DNA of 64,000 nucleotides from Prostheceraeus crozeri (lineage: Eukaryota; Platyhelminthes; Polycladida; Euryleptidae): NCBI GenBank assembly GCA_907163375.1, contig CAJQUW010015437.1, positions 1,116,001-1,180,000 of the forward strand, in the 5' to 3' direction. The position numbers and the translations under genes are program-made. Within the stretch, counting starts at the first letter, position 1; each line of letters begins with the position of its first letter. Of this stretch, positions 1 through 13,639 are shown piece by piece. The notes beneath the pieces were generated by a model, which did not search any database, had not been told where the DNA came from, and saw only the letters and a program-made list of their open reading frames with translations.

Positions 1-140
1 TTTTGTATTTGATTGGAAGACTTGAAAAATGCCAATGAATGCGTCATGAGTTCATTTGCATTGCGTTGAGATGTGGCATTATGATATGTATTGTTTCACA
101 AATTTACTCAGAGCAGTAATCGTGATTAACCCGCGCATCA

Positions 141-3100
141 ATGGCAGCACCTGAGGAACAGGTTATATTGCACAGTGTAAATTTTGAAATTTACGGACGT
201 GTTCAAGGTAATTAATTTCATCCTCAAGTTTAAAATAAATTCTATCAACATACATGACTCATTGGTCACGCAAACGTTCGGCCTCTTCGTTGTTAGAAGG
301 TCAGTAGGTCTCTAATTTTGTGCATATTCAGATTTTTTACCTTCACTTTTAACTTTGGAATAACTACCTTTTCTGTAGTTAGCTTTGAGGAATATAAGAA
401 ATTAGGGATTATGTTGCTTTTGATGGCTTCTTCTATAGCACATTTATCATTCGTCTATCCACAGGTGCACTGCAACACGACTGTAACACGTTGCAGTACA
501 ATGCGTCGGAAGGAAGCAATAATCAGTCATCTTGGAATTAGAGCTAGAAGTCATGCTCTTAATTGATGAAAACAAAATTTATAAGAAGCTCACCTCAGAT
601 AAATGCAAACTTCCTGAAAAACCCTTTTAAATTAAATTGAAGAGTTTGCTTAATTTTTTCGGTTGGATTTGCATTTGATAACCTCTTCGCTGAGAAACGG
701 CTGTTAGCAAATTAAAGCTTATTAAGCACAATTTTTTCAAATTACATATATTCAAAGTTTGTTATTCACATTAATTTCGAAAGACTATTATCAAGATTCA
801 CTCAAAAATTAGAAATTAGGCATTACACTGAAAGGGTTAATATTGTGCAAGATAAACTTTCTTAGAATGAACTACTTTCAATACATCGCTATCAGGTGTC
901 CGAAAAGACCCACGGCGCCTAGGTTTATTGTCCACATTTTTTTGACGGACACTGACAAAAAAGTCTTGTTCAAAAATTTGTTGATTTTTTCAGGATTTGA
1001 ATAAAGTTACTTATTTAGATTTACTTACTTAATTAATTAAGTAATTGAGATTTTTCCTTTTCATTCATTTAACTTATTCAACTATTTATCATTGATCATC
1101 CAAAATTCATTCAAACTGCAGACTAGAATGAACACATTTAAAATGAATAAATATAGATATTCTTGGATACTCGGAAGCACATTGGGTGAGCGCCTTTCTT
1201 CCATGTCCCTGAGCTTTTGTTTTGGGTGTTTGGCAAGAAAGCAAAGTGAACCTATTTTAAAGATCTCAGGCTTGGCCCGACCAAAATTTGAACCCAGGTT
1301 TCTAGGACGGAGAGTGAGCACTCTATCACAAGGCCACAATTTCGATTTAGTATTGCTTCCATTTTGAACAATTTTCAAAAAACCGTTTCAGATTTCCTCG
1401 TAAAATTGCGAGTTTAGGTGACAGTTAGTAAACATATAATGCCTACAGAACGATCTCTTGCCTAATCTGATTAAACAAGTTACCTTTCAATTTTGAAACG
1501 TTGTTTAATCTAGTGAGCAAATAGAAGTGGAACCCTTAGCATGAAGTTGGTAGGTATACATGTCAGTGTAAGTGTGCTGCATATCCATAATGAAATCATG
1601 GGTTATTTTCGGAACTGTATGCATGTGCTAAGCAACTTGCTGCATTTGTCTTATGCTGAAAATATTTTCTAAGTGCATAAACAATTGTTTGCGCTTTGTG
1701 CTTTAGACGTGAATTACATTAAAGCACTTTCAGGATTGATAATCTTTATGCACTGCTTCACAATCTGCATAAAAAAGATGACGTTTTCCGTTTTCCGTTT
1801 TCTGCAGGTGTTCATTTCAGAAAAGTAAGAAACTGCTAATCATGTATCATTCATGGCTATATCCTTCATCTTCCATAGCTATTTATCGTCATGTAGCTAC
1901 TTAGAGACAGATGTCTATGATGGTGCGATATTATGCAGTTCATGACACACGACTCTCAAAGCTTAGAAAATAATTCAGTGTGAAATTTTACAAATCGCAA
2001 AATTAAAGCAGCTTTGTCAATATTTATGATCAATTAGAACTTTGTGGAGTTTTGCGCATATACACGTGGTTAGCCAATGACAACGTGAATATGTGTTATA
2101 GTGTGATAACTACACACCATTTTTCAATGAAAAGTCGCTTAAATCGATTAGATTTTTTATTAATCCATGTATTGGTTTATAGTAAGGCTATATTCATCTT
2201 CAGATTTAGACCGCTAACGATTTAAACACCTTAATTGTGAGCTTTGTTGCAAATTAGTGATTTTTCTATTTTATGGCAAAATAGCTTCTACATTTCAGAT
2301 TTTGAAGTGGCAATCTCCTTCAAGCACTTATAACCAAGGTTGCTATAACGGATGTAGTCATGCTGCATAATTTGGGATCAGTATTTCCTTGGATAGCGCT
2401 GCTTTACATTGTTTCATACAAAAATTTCAAAAAACCAAAATTTAAAACCTTGAAAAAGCTTTTATAGATCATAGAGATCTCTGTAAGGGAACACTTGTGA
2501 TACACAATTTGTCTGACGCTTTCTGTATTCTTACAAGACTTTGTCTGAATGGCTTAAGTAAATAGCAACTCATACTTACATCATGGTATTGTATACATTG
2601 AAAATGAATGATCGCTATCAACATTCTCTATGATTTACGAAATCTAGTTGGTATTTTTAGACATATGATAAACAGAGAACTGTGAGTTTCATAGACTATA
2701 TATATTACATTTCCTGTTGTTTTTTTAACACCTTTTTTAATATTTGCAGAATTTTTTATTTTCACAGATTTTTCGCAGAATTCTTGAAATTGTTGAATAA
2801 TAGAAGAAATGGCGGAATCATAGGTCTAATTCTGCTACCTAAAATAATAATTGTTGAAACTCTTATGATCTGATTCCTAAAACTCAATTAAGAGGAATCA
2901 AGTTAAAACCGTCCTCGCATATAATGGTCCTGATAAAAATAACACAGTGAAAGCTTCAGCATGCTATTCAAATAACAGGAACGTTCGTAACAAAATCTAA
3001 ATCCTCCTTTTCTGTTGAAATTTTAGATGGAAGACCATTTGTTTCTGAGCTGTTATTTATTACTTTTAGTGGAGGCACTGCTACAATCGGCCTACCATCA

Positions 3101-6100
3101 AACTGTATGATGTGTCTGATTTGGAGACTGAAGTTTTTACAGAAGCATGTCTTAGATGTTACAAAAATATTTTCTGATATCATAATTTCATTTCGAGTCT
3201 TTTCCTATGAGAGTTTCATCAGAATCGAATTTTAGGATCGATTCGTAAGAAGGCCGCTATGACCAGGAACCAAATTTGATCATAGTGGCAGAAACTAGTC
3301 CCTAGACTCCCTTACATATCTCCTGTATTTCCTTATTATGTTTAACGCATCACAGCAAGCTTAGTAATTATGCATTTGAAATGAACATGTGTTATAGTTA
3401 TCATATAAATATGACTTTGAATCCATTTTCTCGTCCAGCTTGTGCATTTACCGTTCTAATGTGCTCTCTTTCAGTACACGCAGAGAAAAGCTTCTTCTTT
3501 GGGAATCGTTGGCTGGGTGCAAAATACTCGAATGGGATCAGTTATCGGTCAACTTCAGGGATCTTCAGAAATTGTCAAAGAAATGTAAGCATTGTTGAAT
3601 TTAGATTCGCTAAAGATCTGTCTAATTGGTTCTATAAACGCATCACTTTTTTTTGCAAAACTAATCCAACTAAACAACGAATATTTATCAGCTCAAGTTG
3701 CACCCCTTAGAGATTCACCTGATGCTGAATTTAATAATATCAGTTACTGCATGCATGTAGCCATTCGCGCAGTGGCATCACACAACAGCCTATCGTTCTT
3801 ACACGTTGCTTCCTCCATGATTTAAAGTTTCGATTATTCAACCAACAGGAACCATAAAATTGCGATTACTGAAGTGGATTGAATATAAATCACATGGCAT
3901 ATCGTCGTCAGTATTCTCTTTTTTTACGGGGAAATGTTATTCATATGTAGCACACTCTCAAAAAGATCTAAGTGCAGTATAATCTCATAGATGTTTGGAT
4001 ACTTGCATACATAGAAGTAGATAATAGTACATACCATAGACTTTCTATGTTTGCATAGGACAGCCACATAGTAGATTTGCTGCCGATCTGTCGTATAAGC
4101 AGACTATTGCTTGGTTCAAATCCACCGAGCGTTTCAATGGGCACTCCTTGGAAATCGTAGGCAGGTATCAATTGCTGGTATTTCAGCATCTTCTTATCTT
4201 CTGCTTGTTTATCTACATAGCCCGGCTTCGTATTGGCCGTTGACAGATGGCTCGAGTTACCGATTGGCGACTACATACTTGGCTCAGCGCCTCGGTTTGG
4301 CCGTGCAACGCGGAAATGCTACTTGCATATGTGGCACCCCCCAGTAACTTTATTCCCCCGTTTTATTTTTTTGTAACATGCCCTTTGGCCATGCTTTTGC
4401 TATAAAATAAAGTTATGAAAACTCGTGAAAAAATCTACATAGTACCCTCACTCCCAAGCAGATCTAAATACAGTACAATACCAGTGAGACCTGAATATCG
4501 TACAGTCCCAGAAGCTTCCAAATATAGTATTGTCCCAAAGAGGTCTAAATTTAGTACAGCACCAAAAAGTTCTAAATAAGGTAGTCCCACAGAAATCTAA
4601 AAATAGTACTGATCCAAAGAGATTTAAATATATTACAGTGTCAGAGAGACCTTAACATAGTACAGCGTCAGAGATCTAAATATAGGGCAGCATCAAAGAG
4701 ATCTAAATAGACTAGTAGGTTGGTTACAATACATGCGCTCTTGACAAGACACGAATTGCATAATAACATTGTTAGAATGTCCTGATGTACTTTCGAGCTC
4801 AACTTCAAATGTACTTTCAAAATTTAATAGTAGAAAACATATCATATAAAAATGATAAGAAACATTGTATCTAAATCAGTGATGTCAGAGCTGTTAGTAA
4901 ATATCAAGATGGTACGTGATGCTTGAGTATGACATTAACCTGAGTTTTCACCGTAGGCAAACAAAATGCTTAAGAATTTGGATGTCCTACACATAGCCAT
5001 ACACAGCGAAATGCAAAATGAATTTAGTGGTGCTATCACATTTTGTTTTGTGAATTACATCTTAACGAAATCGTAATTAATATTTGTTCGTTGTTTTAGC
5101 CATCAGTAGTCATCAATTTTCTTAATTTCAATAATAGTGTAGCATTATTTTTTATGTGTCACATTCGGCATTAGCGCTAGGAGAGAGAACCTAACTTTCT
5201 ACAAGGGAATTGATCATTAGAGAGAAAACAAACTGAGAGAAAAATCACTATAGTTGAAGTGAAAAAGAAGAAATGTAACATAAGCATGGCATAGGATTGA
5301 AGTTAATTTGGTTCGAGTTAGGGCGATATAACTGCGTTACTTTTTTATTTCGTGAAATTGGGCAGCTCAGTAGACATGTCTCTACATACCTGTGTACTTG
5401 TCGAACGACCGCTGAACTAGCGATTCTTCTGCCATGACTGACTGCAACAATTGCACTGAAGTCCATCGAAATCCACTTCTCATAGAAGATGACATCAGTT
5501 CTCATCGCCATAGCGAGCATGGCATAAATAAATGAGCGCTGTTTATACTCGGAAGCACATTAGGCACGGATCCTTTCTTCCATGTGGCCGAGTTGTCATT
5601 TATCCACTCTCATTCCCATTGTGCTGAGTGTTTAGCAAGAATGCAGAGTGTACCTATTTAAAAGTCTTAGGTTTGACCCGACCAAGATTTTAACCAAGGT
5701 CTCCCGGACGCAGAGCGAACACTCTACCACAAGGCCACAGCGCCGGTAATACTACTCACATACCGGCATATTGACCGTTTTCAACCAATACAAAAGTCAA
5801 ATAGTTTCCATCATCTTGTTAATCACACATGCTTAAGGATTCTTTACTTCCAAAATCTGAATTCCTCCCACCTTTCAATGATATCCGATGAAAGATCTCC
5901 TCAACAGTGCTTTCATTGCAATTATGGCACATTGTAAACGTGCTTTTTTGAATAATATTTCATATTACTTGTAGAGTAAGTAACATACACAAATAATTAT
6001 CTTCATTTTGAAGATAATGCGTCTTTGCGTTTTGGAAACATTCGAGTAGTTTCCATCTAGAATGTAGCCATAAGAAGACATAATCCAGAAATGTATTTGA

Positions 6101-6300
6101 ATTCATTGTGGTCAAATTTCTCGTTGAATCGATTTGCAGTACTTATAACACTTTGACTGTCTTTCAATTGCAAAATTTATTTCAGGAAAACGTGGCTTCA
6201 GAACACGGGGAGTCCTATGTCAACGATCGACAAATGTGTCTTCAAGAGGCAAAAGAAAATATCCAAGCCAGAATTCAATAGTTTCGATATCAGACACTAA
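141..6300 (+). CDS. Acyp: Acylphosphatase, four exons (141..207, 1808..1824, 3475..3584, 6186..6300)
   Basis: Host gene for a 102-residue cytosolic acylphosphatase, which hydrolyses carboxyl-phosphate bonds of small acyl phosphates. The four exons total 309 nt and read in frame from ATG at 141 to TAA at 6298-6300. All introns are GT..AG: donors at 208 (GTAATT), 1825 (GTAAGA) and 3585 (GTAAGC), acceptors ending at 1807, 3474 and 6185. The protein has the first family signature, YGRVQGVHFRK (residues about 18-28), with the phosphate-binding loop and catalytic Arg, and the second, GWVQNTRMGSVIGQLQG, with the catalytic Asn. It ends in NSFDIRH, and its length equals the family norm. The 17-nt exon 2 supplies VHFRK plus part of a Gly codon. 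I see no break. Promoter and polyadenylation site are not resolved; the nearest AATAAA-like runs are in the AT-rich DNA near 6730. The assignment rests on both signatures and on intron phases that fit exactly. Confidence 0.95.
208..1807 (+). other. Acylphosphatase intron 1
   Basis: 1.6-kb intron between exon 1 and the 17-nt exon 2. It is AT-rich and contains the SINE copy at 1169-1338. I see no other gene in it; the short open frames inside it lack codon structure or homology that I recognise. Confidence 0.85.
1169..1338 (-). repeat. tRNA-derived SINE, copy 1
   Basis: Read on the minus strand, this starts with a tRNA-like head: a box-A-like TGGCCTTGTGATAGAG, then a box-B-like GGGTTCAAAT about 35 bases on, then a ~110-base tail ending GTGCTTCCGAGTA. 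A second copy of the same family lies at 5546-5740 in the same orientation. Both sit inside introns of the acylphosphatase gene, antisense to it. The internal promoter arrangement is that of an RNA polymerase III SINE. It is not a functional tRNA, because it cannot fold into an acceptor stem with matching ends. Confidence 0.7.
1825..3474 (+). other. Acylphosphatase intron 2
   Basis: 1.65-kb intron between the microexon and exon 3. The acceptor side is a good pyrimidine tract (GTGCTCTCTTTCAG). I see no repeat family or gene inside it. Confidence 0.85.
4440..4715. repeat. Degenerate tandem array, ~28-bp unit
   Basis: About nine diverged units of the type AGATCTAAATATAGTACAG followed by TCCCAAAG. 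The unit is visible at 4460, 4540, 4600 and 4670 among others. It lies in intron 3 of the acylphosphatase gene. A related single unit is seen near 3965. The units differ from each other at many positions, so the array is old. Confidence 0.7.
5546..5740 (-). repeat. tRNA-derived SINE, copy 2
   Basis: Same family and orientation as 1169-1338. On the minus strand it has TGTGGCCTTGTGGTAGAGTG (box A), GGTTAAAATC in the box B position, and the shared tail ending CTTCCGAGTA. It carries a short insertion relative to copy 1. It lies in acylphosphatase intron 3. Confidence 0.7.
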
Positions 6301-7297
6301 ATGCACTGCGATAAAACACTGTAATTATCTTCAAATGCATGATCGATGCAACATCGATGTCTATGGTGAAAGTATTAGGAAAGAATGTTATCGGAAATTA
6401 TTCCCGAAGGTTAACGTTGTTCCGAATAGAATCACGCTATAATAGAAAATGGTTCCACTAACTTCACACGCGTAACTTTTCGATTTTTTCTCTTCGTCAA
6501 GGACATCCTTGACGAAAAGACAATTGAAGATTTGCATTCCTGTACCTCGCATTTGTTTTTTATTTGCCTGAGTCTTCCGCATTTTGCTACTACGTTCAAG
6601 TTAAGATTATGTTTTCGCCATAATCTTAGGAGCTTTTCTTTTCTTAAAATTTTCATCGCCACTTACGTAATGAGCCTTTACATGGATAAATAATAATAAC
6701 AAATATATGATAAATATATATAAAGAATATATATATAATAAATGCTTCCTTTTGAATTTGAACAACTGTATTATGTTATTGGCCCCACGATTTTCAGTAA
6801 TGGGGCAATTTATTTCTTTCAAATGAACGTGTTATTATTATTATTAAATATAACGAAGAGATTTCCTTTCAGTTCTAGAAATGTAAAACGATATCTTACT
6901 ATCATAGGTAAATTATTGGCTTTAATAAGCTTGACCGGTTGATGTTATATTCACTTCCTATTGATTGACGCCAAAAAAAATCGGTCTTACCTTCATCTTC
7001 AGCATCTAAAGACAATTTTTCAGTATGAGTAAAATCGCAAGTAGGGGTTCTATGTTTTTTACACGATTCTTATGTGATAGCTAAAAACTCGTTTTCCAGC
7101 TATTTACGAACACTCAACTTCTAAAATCTTGTGCTATGGACATTGGTGACTGTATTGTATTAACTCTTGAGAGCGAAATGTATTAATGAATAAACATGGT
7201 TATGTTTGATGCATTCTGTCTAACTTCCGCTGAAGAAGTCGATAACACTATGATGTCAGCATTTTTACTACTGCGTGAAAATGATGATGAAATGGTG

Positions 7298-7370
7298 GTC
7301 TCCGTGGCACAGTGGTTAAGTACTTGCCCTAACGATCTTCTGGTCCAGAGGTCGACTCCAATCTGTACAA
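7298..7370 (+). repeat. tRNA-like SINE head, different family
   Basis: GTGGCACAGTGGTTAAGTA matches a tRNA box A, and AGGTCGACTCC about 40 bases later is a degenerate box B. The sequence between them does not form a proper anticodon arm, so this is a SINE head or tRNA relic and not a working tRNA gene. It does not share the tail of the family at 1169 and 5546. Confidence 0.5.
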
Positions 7371-9239
7371 GAGGTTTTACTACTACGTATAATGCATTTA
7401 TTCAATGCCTACATCATGTTTAGAATTTTTGAATAGATTTCTTGTCAATAATGACTCAACACTTGTCAGCTCTTGTCAAAATCCCCCAACACGATGGCTG
7501 TATGCATGAACTACATGAAAGATCAGATCACAGAATACTCGTAGGAATTAAATACTCATGTTCAACTTAACTTCTTGTTTTTTAGTTGTGGCTGCAAAAA
7601 AGCACATAATACTCAAATTTATTTGTACAGCTGTCACATACTTGGTTGATTCATCTGACGGTGAGCCAACGGTGCTATGTTATTGGCTGAAGTGCATGGA
7701 CATGTGTCAAGCTTCTTATGACAACATTTTTTGAGAATCCGAAGATATTTATTTATAAACATATATTGAACATATATTAATTTATAAAAATATTTGTTGG
7801 CACTCACCCTTCGACCTCATTGATGCTTGTTCAGATCGACATTTAGTCCATGAATAATAAGCTATTTGGACAAGCAAATGAGACGCAAGGATTATCCAGC
7901 AGCGTCCTCGCATCGGGGAACGTCCTTATGTCACATAAAGTGAATTCTAAGTTGTTCAAGAAGTTCAAAAATACATATATATTGATCATTTTGGTAGGCG
8001 TGCTCATAGCAGATCTGCTGCAGATTATCTGCATGACTTCGGATGAATGAGACTAATAGAACAAACCTCGAATGAGGTCTTATAGCATGTATTCAATCAA
8101 TAAGATTTAATATGCATCACTGCCATGATGCAGATCTATACATTTACTCATCTCTTGGTCACCTCACGACTTTCGATCTCGGGTAATAATCAAAACTATT
8201 GAGATCAATTTGCAGCACACCAAACATTTCAAACCTGACAAGTTATTTCTATGTAGGTAAATATAGTCGTCATAAATACCAAAAATGTAAATTTGCAGGA
8301 ACACTTCATAAAGCATGTTTAAAAAGAATATGACAACTAGGAATAATTTACGACACAAAAGCACCCGTATGAAAAATTATGGTGTAAAGTACGTCGTAGG
8401 TTTTAGTTAGTTATGAAATACGGTGATTTAAGAATACCACAAGAGACTGCTATCAATACTCGAAGCTATCTTTGGAAATTTGCGAAGTCTCATTCTACTC
8501 AGTTGATAAGGATCGTGTTATCAGACAGCACAGGCTCATGAAATAAGTTCATAAATTGAAGATAGCTTCAAGAAATTTGCATCACTGAAGAAAATAATTT
8601 CATGCGAGTATTTTTGTATCACTTACTACAGCATGATGAAGAGTAACGTTTTGTCCTCAATATGCAACAATTTTCGGTCGGTGAAATAGGCCTATTGGTT
8701 ACTTTGATTGAGGTTGTAGCGACAAATGCCTGTAGGCCTAATCCTGGTAGTCAATTAATCAAAAATGTTTACTTATCATTTTACTCCTATATTCCTGATG
8801 ATAGCATACATTCACTCTAAATGAAACTCACAATATGTAATGCAATGTCGTAATAGGCATAAAATGTGGATGGGTTTATTTGATCAGCATTGGTCACCTT
8901 ATCTGTAAACACATAGCTCAGGGAAAGATAGGAGAATCTGTAAACACATTCAATCAAATATTATATTCACCGATGCTTGTAGTTTGTATCACCAATGCTA
9001 CGTCTGCAAAGCTTAAAGAAATTTTGCAAACGACTGAAAATTATATAAAAGGATTTCAGTAGGCTACTTATCATTTTCAATAATCTTGTCGCTTAGTTTT
9101 TTCTGGTTATTTCATGATCTAAAGCTGTTGAACAGCATGCGCACATTTCATGGTCATCGTTTTATAAAAGACATAATTAGCTTTGTTCCATTATATCTCG
9201 TTCCTGCGTTTCTAGCTTCAAAACATAGCACATGCTTAC

Positions 9240-9494
9240 TGTGAACTGTAGGGCACTAATTTAGGCACGAAGCCGAATTTTCGTGCCAGTTAGCGCCTAG
9301 TAGTGCCCTTCTAGTGCCTCGAGGCACCAGTAGGTGCCCTAGGCACTAATAGGCACCAAACTAAAGATTCATTTATCCGATGAAATCGAAGGAAAATCAA
9401 TGGACACGAACTCGGCACTATGAACTTCGTGCCTACTCGTGCCTTGTGTTGGTTAGAATTGATGCCTAAATTTCGTGCCCTAGAGTTTACAGCG
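9240..9494. mobile_element. Short MITE-like inverted-repeat element
   Basis: The left end reads CTGTAGGGCACTAATTTAGG. The right end, reverse-complemented, reads CTCTAGGGCACGAAATTTAGG. The ends are therefore imperfect inverted repeats of ~22-30 bp around a ~255-bp element with no coding capacity. The interior is packed with the word GGCAC/GTGCC in both orientations. I could not fix the flanking duplication, so the superfamily is open. Confidence 0.55.
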
Positions 9495-9703
9495 ATAGTC
9501 TGCATCTGTGATGTTCCATGCGCACGTTGCAGAAGGTAGCAATTACCGGACGAAACCCAAGCCAGAAATTGATGGAATTTTACATCACAGCCGTGTTGTG
9601 TACAGGGTGAACGGTATTTCAGCTGCTCTGTTATGTGTGGAATTGCACACGTATCCCGAAAGGGAAAATAATGCATTCTTTTGGACAAATATTGCATTAT
9701 ACT

Positions 9704-9803
9704 AAGGGGCCATCCATAAAGGATGTCCGAAAAATAACAGCACTTTTCGACACTCCCCCCCTCCTTGTCCGCATGTACTCAAATCTTCCGACCCCCCCCC
9801 TTC
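9704..9803 (+). repeat. Fragment with GGGGCCATCCATAAA motif
   Basis: GGGGCCATCCATAAA followed by C-rich stretches (CCCCCCCTCC, then ACCCCCCCCC) resembles one arm of widespread invertebrate MITEs that carry a similar word. The other arm is not visible here, so this is a fragment at most. Confidence 0.3.
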
Positions 9804-12285
9804 CGAGGTTCCGATATCAACAGAACCTTCCATTCATATGTAGGTTGCAGTATTCGTACAGTAAAAATATACGTATATCAGTATTTGAACTCATGTATTT
9901 TTATGTAATGCATATCTACTCAAGTTTGCAATAGGTAGGCCTATATATTCAGAAAATCAAAACACATGTCTTTGTGAAAAAGACAGACATTTTGAATTGT
10001 TAGTTGGACCTATGCAACAATTATGATTTGCTATAATTCTCAAATTCCATGACTTGCTTTCTTATCTGAAAACAGGTAATTTTTTCGTAGAAATTGCCAC
10101 TTATCTATTATTAACCTCATATAAAATTAATATTTTTGAAAGATATACATGTACGTATATATGCATGTATAGTTAGCCTACATATAGTTGAATAATTTCT
10201 TGATATACAAGCATCTTTGCTTTGTAAGAAAACGTCTTTCATTTTCGTATTTTGGAATATGAATAGGTGAGAAGACAGACTGATGTTAGCAAATTTTTGT
10301 ATTTTTATGTGTAGAACTTTTTATATAGAAAATCTTTTAAAAAATCCTTTTAACCTATCAGATTGAGTTAATTTTATTTTCACACTTAGATAACATACAA
10401 ACATTGTTACTTATGAATATAGAATAATACTGTTCTGTCGGGAAGAATGCATCCCTAGCAGGAGAGCGCATCATAAATTCAAATAACACATTTTTATCAT
10501 TGAGATACATCCGACATTTGCAGGCACTTTCTTCTTCCTTTTCAGCTTATGCAAGGTTTTGCTTAATTCCACAACAGCATTTTTGACATTAACAAAGTGA
10601 TCTTCTATTGTGACTTCTATTCTACACTGACAAGACAAAATGTCGATACAAATAGAACACCTCAAAGCAAATAATTCAAAACAGCTGGAGTTATAGTTAG
10701 TCTTAGTCCATATTCTTTGACAACCCATGCCGCCTAACTTCCCAAATTAGAAAAGAGATGTTAAATCGGCTGTAATATTATAGGCGCAATATTTTTCTTG
10801 CACTTCGACATGAAATATTCATGCTGCTGTTAATCAACTCAGGATCATTTAGGACCGGCAAAGTCTACAAAATACAAAATGATTACAAAATAAGCCCATC
10901 TATTTTAGGCAGATAATCTTATGGGAAATTTTGTAGCAATTCCCTTCAAGATTTCCTGCGGAATATTCTTAACATGCTTTTTAAATATTGGTGACGAAAT
11001 TGTCAATGAATAATTATATAAGTGGCTCTACCTATGAAGGCTTACACGAAAGATTCCTATAGTCAAAATGGTATCCTTACAAAAAAAGTTGTTAAACTTT
11101 CTGCCTGAAAATACCTTTCACTTCGAAAGTAGCTCTATTTAGGTTTTGCCTCCACGAACTATATGCAAGAGGCAATTGATTTTCTACACAATTCGTTAAA
11201 ATGTTAGAAGAAATTTTCACAGATGTTGTTTGAGAACTTCCCACTAAAGTCTATTCAAGTTATATATTTGGTATCTATGGGGACATAGTTTGAATTAGAC
11301 AAGACCATTAAAAAGAGAGCAATGATTTTCACATACGAAAATAATGTGAGCTCTGAATTATTATTTCAATTTTATTAACATAACAAACTATCAATATGTC
11401 TCAAATAGTTTTTCAATGCTGGCTTGTGCTCTATTGATTCGACATGCTCAACGGCAGTTCCACGTCTCCTAACCAAAACCTTGTGTTTCTCCTCAAAATA
11501 TGACAACAGAGCCTCCCACGACGTCCATTATTTCTGCTGATAGCTTCCCCGTTATAATGCTTTAGTCAGAACATGTAAATCACCATCTGTTCCCGATGAG
11601 TCTCTAAAAAACTCAACATAAAGTCGGTGCGCAGCCTACCGGATTTGCTGTGAAACTTAACTGAAGGTCAACTTTGTAACGATCAACTTTCAAATACCTA
11701 ATGACATTAATAATAATGCATTATAATGCAATAACTTATTTTGCCTCTGCGACCTCTGTGAATTGTTAAGTTAATCATTCATTCAGGGAAAAGCCACTTT
11801 CATAAAGCAAGGATGAGTAGAACCTGAACAAGCCTATCCAGGCTTCTTTTGTGAAATGCAGATGCCAAGAAATCAATTCAAAATTCAATTTGATAGTGCT
11901 GTGAAGTTAGAGGAACCAATTTTTCAAACTTCATATTAACGACACATCAAGTAAAGTAACTCATGTTGAACAATAAACCATCCATATATGATGAAGTGCC
12001 GTGCAAACTATTCCAGAATGTACACCTTCATGTAAAAAAATCGAATTTGAAATTATTTTTACTGATGTGTGAAGTGCAAAAAGCGTCATCACTCAACTCA
12101 AAAGTTCACATCAAGTAAATCTCATCAGTTGTATACCAGGTAAATATTCAACCGAATCAATAGCATTTCAAAAAATTCACTCATTAAATCAAAAACTGTC
12201 CTCTTCATAAAAACATGTGCTTTCATTTCTATTTAACCCGTTTATTTTTATTTTTAAGGAAGGTTTGCACCCAGACCAACTATTA

Positions 12286-12310
12286 TTTATAATAATAATA
12301 ATAATAATAG
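12286..12310. repeat. (ATA)n microsatellite
   Basis: About eight ATA/ATAA units in a row within otherwise unremarkable AT-rich intergenic DNA. Confidence 0.8.
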
Positions 12311-13639
12311 GCGTCTATTTCTCAATATTGAAAATCACTCGGAAATTTATTTCGACCAGTACCTAAAAGCAGCCTAAAGCAGGGTATAGGTAAAAAAATG
12401 TTTAATTGAAACAAAAATGTTTAAAACGGTTTTTTTGGAAAAATCATGTTTTTTATAAAATGTCTTCTATTGTCTTTGTTAAGACAGTGTAGAACTATCA
12501 ATTATATCGTTTAGTAAACATATTCACACAATGAACATATTCACATAATCAAAATCCGACGAAGTCCATTTTAAATCGTAAAATGTAAAGTAAGAGAATT
12601 CTGAAAATTGTTAGAACGCTTGTATCATGCTCCGTCAATAGCTCAGATAGATAGCATTGTCTTATAAAATCCTTAGGTGAGACTGAATTTGCATTAAAGA
12701 TTACAAAAACATCACGTGTTTATAATGTGAATATGTAGACTTGATGCCATCATCATCCCATCGGCGTGATGCATTTAATAAATAATAAAAATGTTAATCA
12801 TGGAGTAAATTAAATGACTTTGTATTTCAAGAAATAAGAAAGTGCATGATGCTGAAATAATTTAGAACAACTTCGTGATGTAATCAATCTGTCACTATTG
12901 CTCTACAGTAATCTAATTTAATTTTGTAGTTCATCTTTTCAATTGTTTGTTAAAAAGTGCATTTTTGTCGTTTCTGTACTCCGAGATTACTCAACAATAT
13001 TTTGATACGTCAACCCCAATATATTGTGAATTGACGTTAGAGAGCTGCTGTTCTGCATGAGTGCAGAATAAGACTTTTGCAATCCGAGACAGCTTCGTAT
13101 CAAAACCCATTCTCACCGCCTTCCTCTACCAAGTTCCAGGATGAATATTGTCTTCAAGGAGAACCTCTGTGTAGTTAGGAAGATGCCTTTGTAAAGCATT
13201 GGGTGAGTGGTCCATCTAGAGGCACATACAGGGCTCAGCACTAACGACAGTATTCCGTACAGGTTTCGTTTGCTCTGCGGCCATATACAATGTTGTGTAC
13301 TGAATCTTTGATCCAACAGTATCGCAGCAATTAGCATCGGTGGTTGTGCTGCCATTGTCATTCGTTTTTTCATCACATGTTTATAAATGTCGTCTTTCAT
13401 ACAGATCATTCCACTCATCTGCCACTTATCTCCCATAGTTCCATCGTCCTTCTGACATATTTTTCTAAGAAAATTGAAGCAGGATTCTAAACATGAAAGA
13501 CTCGTGCAGATAATCTATTGAATGATACACGAGTATTGTCCATGATCTTTCAAATGATTGCATGATATAGTTGGCCACTCGATGGGTGATCATTTTGATG
13601 AAAAAATGTGAAGTTAAAGAAAATTATTCAAACGTTATG

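Larger units (their letters stand above)
6301..13633. other. Intergenic DNA without a convincing gene
   Basis: 7.3 kb of AT-rich sequence between the acylphosphatase stop codon and the Polinton insertion. Open frames here are short and show no domain or splice pattern that I can support. A minus-strand frame at 13113-13436 has a weak hAT-transposase-like look (PMLIAAILLDQRF) but is not annotated as a gene. Recognised pieces are a SINE-like head (7298), a MITE (9240), a fragment near 9704 and an ATA microsatellite (12286). The rest holds nothing I recognise. Confidence 0.6.

Noticed and set aside
2682-3183. Further host exons in acylphosphatase intron 2
   Set aside because: The four assigned exons already give a complete protein in frame; these frames lack splice sites in the right phase.
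7298-7370. Functional tRNA gene
   Set aside because: Box A is good but box B is degenerate, and there is no matching acceptor stem or anticodon arm.
13113-13436. hAT transposase remnant
   Set aside because: A single weak phrase (AAILLDQRF) without neighbouring motifs or element ends; not enough to annotate.
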